From: Streptomyces xinghaiensis S187
Lineage (GTDB): Bacteria > Actinomycetota > Actinomycetes > Streptomycetales > Streptomycetaceae
Direction of reading: 5' to 3'
Length of the DNA stretch: 64,000 nucleotides
NCBI RefSeq assembly: GCF_000220705.2
Contig: NZ_CP023202.1
Span: 3,286,001 to 3,350,000 of the forward strand
The notes below the pieces were generated by a model. The model was not told where the DNA came from and did not search any database. It was given only the letters and a program-made list of their open reading frames with translations. Made by a program: the position numbers and the translations under genes. Below, piece after piece: positions 62,103-64,000 of the stretch (its first letter is position 1; every line of letters begins with the position of its first letter).

Positions 62103-63305
62103 TCAAGCGAGTCGTGGGGTTCTGGGTTCGTAGAAGGTGCCGTCGCGGAGCATGGCGAAGAGGACGCTGATGCGGTGGCGGGCGAGGCGGAGGAGGGCTT
62201 GGGTGTGGGTTTTGCCCCGGGCTCGGCAGCGGTCGTAGTAGGTGCGGGAGGCGGGGTCGTGGAGGGCGGCGAACGCGGAGAGGAACATCGCGCGTTTGAG
62301 CTGTCGGTTTCCGCCTCTGGGGGCGTGTTCGCCGTGGATGGAGGATCCGGACTGTCGGGTGGTGGGGGCGAGGCCGGCGTAGGAGGCGAGGTGGGCGGCG
62401 GTGGGGAAGGAGCTGCCGTCGCCGATGGTGGTCAGGAGGACTGCGGCGGTCCTGACGCCGATGCCGGGCATCGAGGTCAGGACCTGGGAAAGAGGGTGAG
62501 CCTCCAGCAGGGTCTCGATCTGGGTTTCCAGTGCGCGGCGTTGTTCGTGGACGGTGGCCAGCGACTTGGCCAGCGAGGGCACGATGACGTCCAGGGTGCC
62601 GGTTCCCGGGACGACGACGGTCTGTTCGTCGAGGGCGGTGAAGATGTCGTTGACGAGTCGCTGGGCCATGCGCGGGGCCTTGGGCCGTATGACCTCGACG
62701 AGTTTGCGGCGGCCGGCCTTGCGCAGGGCGGCCGGGGAGCCGTAGCGCTCCAGTAGCCAGGTGATGGCGGGATGGTCCAGGCGGGGTCCCAGGACGCGTT
62801 CGAGGCTGGGGTGGAACTGGGTGAGCAGGCCGCGGATGCGGTTGGAGGTGCGGTTGGCCTCGCCGGCCAGGTCCTGGTCGAAGCCGACCAGCATGGTCAG
62901 CTCGGCGGTGATCTCGTCCGTGAGGTCGAGGGAACGCAGGGTGTGGGGCATGGTGCGTGCAGCGTCCGCGATAACGGCCGCGTCGCGGGCGTCGGTCTTG
63001 GCTTCACCCGGGTAGAGGTCGGCAATCCTGCGCATCGCCAGCCCGGGCAGATAGGCGACCTGGCAGCCCGCGTCGCGGGCGACGGTCAGCGGCAGGGCGC
63101 CGATGGAGGCGGGCTGGTCCACGATCACCAGCACCCGGCCGAACTTGTCACGGAGCTTGTCGAAGACGGCCCGCAGTTTCGGTTCGCTGTTGGGCAGCGG
63201 CTTGTCGAACACCTTCTTCCCGGCCGGGGTGAGTCCGTGTCCGTGATGGCTGCTCTTGCCGACGTCCAGGCCGAGGAAGACGCCCGTCTCGTCGATGTCG
63301 ATCAC
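62103..63305 (-). CDS. IS110-family transposase (DEDD recombinase)
   Basis: A 400-residue transposase. The RuvC-like DEDD domain starts FLGLDVGKSSHHGHGLT (first Asp), then VIVDQPASIGALP, and TDARDAAVIAD (later Asp). The C-terminal Tnp domain has SMPGIGVRTAAVLLTTIGDG and the serine-containing SYAGLAPTTRQSGSSIHG, the serine recombinase-like centre of IS110. It ends close to the element's right boundary. The GTG at 63305 fits the usual start (VIDIDETGVFLG). It appears intact. Confidence 0.93.
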   Translation of the reverse strand: MIDIDETGVFLGLDVGKSSHHGHGLTPAGKKVFDKPLPNSEPKLRAVFDKLRDKFGRVLVIVDQPASIGALPLTVARDAGCQVAYLPGLAMRRIADLYPGEAKTDARDAAVIADAARTMPHTLRSLDLTDEITAELTMLVGFDQDLAGEANRTSNRIRGLLTQFHPSLERVLGPRLDHPAITWLLERYGSPAALRKAGRRKLVEVIRPKAPRMAQRLVNDIFTALDEQTVVVPGTGTLDVIVPSLAKSLATVHEQRRALETQIETLLEAHPLSQVLTSMPGIGVRTAAVLLTTIGDGSSFPTAAHLASYAGLAPTTRQSGSSIHGEHAPRGGNRQLKRAMFLSAFAALHDPASRTYYDRCRARGKTHTQALLRLARHRISVLFAMLRDGTFYEPRTPRLA

Positions 63306-63389
63306 CGTGCCCCCACATGCGTCGATGCCGTGCCGGCCTCGGTGGCGGGGCCGTTCGCGCGCATCCACGTTATGCAGACCTGCCGCCCG

Positions 63390-63710
63390 CGAGTGGCCGG
63401 GCATTGCGCCCGGCCGGGCGGTGGTCGGGCCTCTGATCAGCGTCTCCGACGGCACCCCTCGGGCCCGGTGACACCACCCCCCAGGTCATCCCAACGACAG
63501 GGGGCAACAGTCATGCCGGGCCCGGAGGCCAGCAGCCCTCTTGCAGGACCGCGAAGAAGATAACGGGGAGCCATCTGGAAGCCAAGCCGCTCCCCGAGAC
63601 CCTTGGAGACCAGCCGAGACCACGACAGGCCAATGCCCTGACCAGGGAAAGCACCGTCCACGCAGGCCAGATCAGCAACCACCGTCGTCACCGGCCAGGT
63701 GACGCGGGGT
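63390..63710 (-). ncRNA. Candidate IS110 bridge RNA region
   Basis: Elements of the IS110 group encode a structured bridge RNA in front of the transposase gene. Here four stems occur: GGCCGGGC/GCCCGGCC (63395-63415), CGGGGAGC/GCTCCCCG around a 17-base loop (63564-63596), CCCTG/CAGGG (63640-63651) and CGTCACC/GGTGACG (63686-63704). The RNA ends and guide loops are not determined. Confidence 0.35.
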
Positions 63711-63858
63711 GGCCCAGTAAACCGGGTCCGGCAGGTTTGTCGCTGCGCAGCCGCTCACCAGTCGTTTAGGGATCTTTCCTGCTGCCTGTGGCGAACTGGT
63801 GGATAGATGAACATGTAGGGTCTCAAGTTTTGCTTCGGAATCTCACGCCTGGTGCCGG
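63711..63858. other. Spacer to the right of the IS110 element
   Basis: Comparatively A+T-rich (gtcgtttagggatctttcctgctgcc, ggtggatagatgaacatgtagggtctcaagttttgc), unlike the core chromosome. Nothing further is recognised; the left IS end may fall here. Confidence 0.3.
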
Positions 63859-64000
63859 ATGGTTGCCGGACCCGACCTGGCGCTGAGACGCACAGCCGCG
63901 CCGGGAACAGCGGGTGCGGCCGGCGCTGTTGCATCGACCGAGGGACCGGCGCTGCATGACGAGGAGCTCGGAGACCACAAGGTCATCCGCCCCGACAGGA
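63859..64000 (+). CDS. Possible start of a gene running off the window
   Basis: A frame from ATG 63859 reads MVAGPDLALRRTAAPGTAG and ends HDEELGDHKVIRPDR at the window edge, without stop. The second half (an acidic-basic HDEELGDHKVI) looks protein-like, but codon bias is modest and no ribosome binding site stands out. It could also be another mobile-element fragment. Confidence 0.25.
   Translation, partial: MVAGPDLALRRTAAPGTAGAAGAVASTEGPALHDEELGDHKVIRPDR

Larger units (their letters stand above)
62090..63760 (-). mobile_element. IS110-family insertion sequence (boundaries approximate)
   Basis: The element consists of the transposase and the non-coding left part before it. IS110 elements lack clear terminal repeats, so the ends are estimates: the right end shortly behind the stop at 62103, the left end a few hundred bases upstream of 63305. 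No flanking direct repeat can be fixed by eye. Confidence 0.6.

Noticed and set aside
62085..62756. Rightward open frame opposite the IS110 transposase, very rich in Gly/Glu/Asp/Val
   Set aside because: It is the antisense of the transposase; composition is that of a G+C-rich shadow frame.
49862..64000. A second copy of the tRNA-Pro 3' end as right attachment site
   Set aside because: I looked for the T-arm/acceptor sequence in the accessory part and found none in this window.
1..64000. CRISPR arrays, rRNA genes and biosynthetic gene clusters
   Set aside because: No regularly spaced repeats, no rRNA-like sequence and no polyketide or peptide synthase genes are present.

Overview
The base composition is very high in G+C, most genes begin with GTG or ATG, and stop/start overlaps (GTGA, ATGA) are frequent. 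Together with bldG, wblA and an actinobacterial Tad-type locus this points to a Streptomyces chromosome. The gene order from tmk/topA to wblA matches the segment I remember from Streptomyces coelicolor around SCO3542 to SCO3580; that is recalled, not computed.

Core part, 1 to about 49,860. The left end holds a thymidylate kinase fused to a membrane domain (cut by the window edge) and topA. Two TM2-domain paralogues flanking a DUF2752 protein follow, then a methyltransferase, a lipoprotein and the proton-pumping pyrophosphatase hppA. bldG and its cotranscribed anti-sigma partner lie back to back with a DEAD-type helicase. A compact, translationally coupled Tad/type II secretion-like cluster runs leftward from 23,110 to 17,634. 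Next come a HAD phosphatase, a Fic-like protein, a CooC-like ATPase, a deacetylase-like lipoprotein, a SulP transporter fused to a carbonic anhydrase, acetyl-CoA synthetase, nhaA, a holin-like protein, an unusual alpha/beta hydrolase, a MarP-type protease, a Nudix/nth pair, crp, a leftward cluster (Nudix, metallo-beta-lactamase fold, RidA, DUF4177), a tandem ArsA-type ATPase pair converging on wblA, a class A penicillin-binding protein, a YqeY protein, a metallophosphoesterase and a proline tRNA.

Accessory part, about 49,862 to 64,000. Directly behind the tRNA-Pro gene lies a defence island. A complete type II Wadjet operon (jetABCD, rightward, all four genes overlapping) faces a leftward three-gene cassette made of a QatB-like gene, a QueC-like gene (QatC) and a membrane-anchored Mrr-type nuclease in the place where a TatD nuclease would be expected. 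An IS110-family element sits just upstream of that cassette, where qatA would be. The non-coding stretch in front of its transposase is rich in hairpins and could encode a bridge RNA. The last 140 bases may begin another gene.

The most interesting part is the Qat-like cassette with an Mrr nuclease next to Wadjet at a tRNA gene. In the core, the alpha/beta hydrolase without a nucleophile, the SulP-carbonic anhydrase fusion and the paired hairpins between two divergent genes deserve attention.
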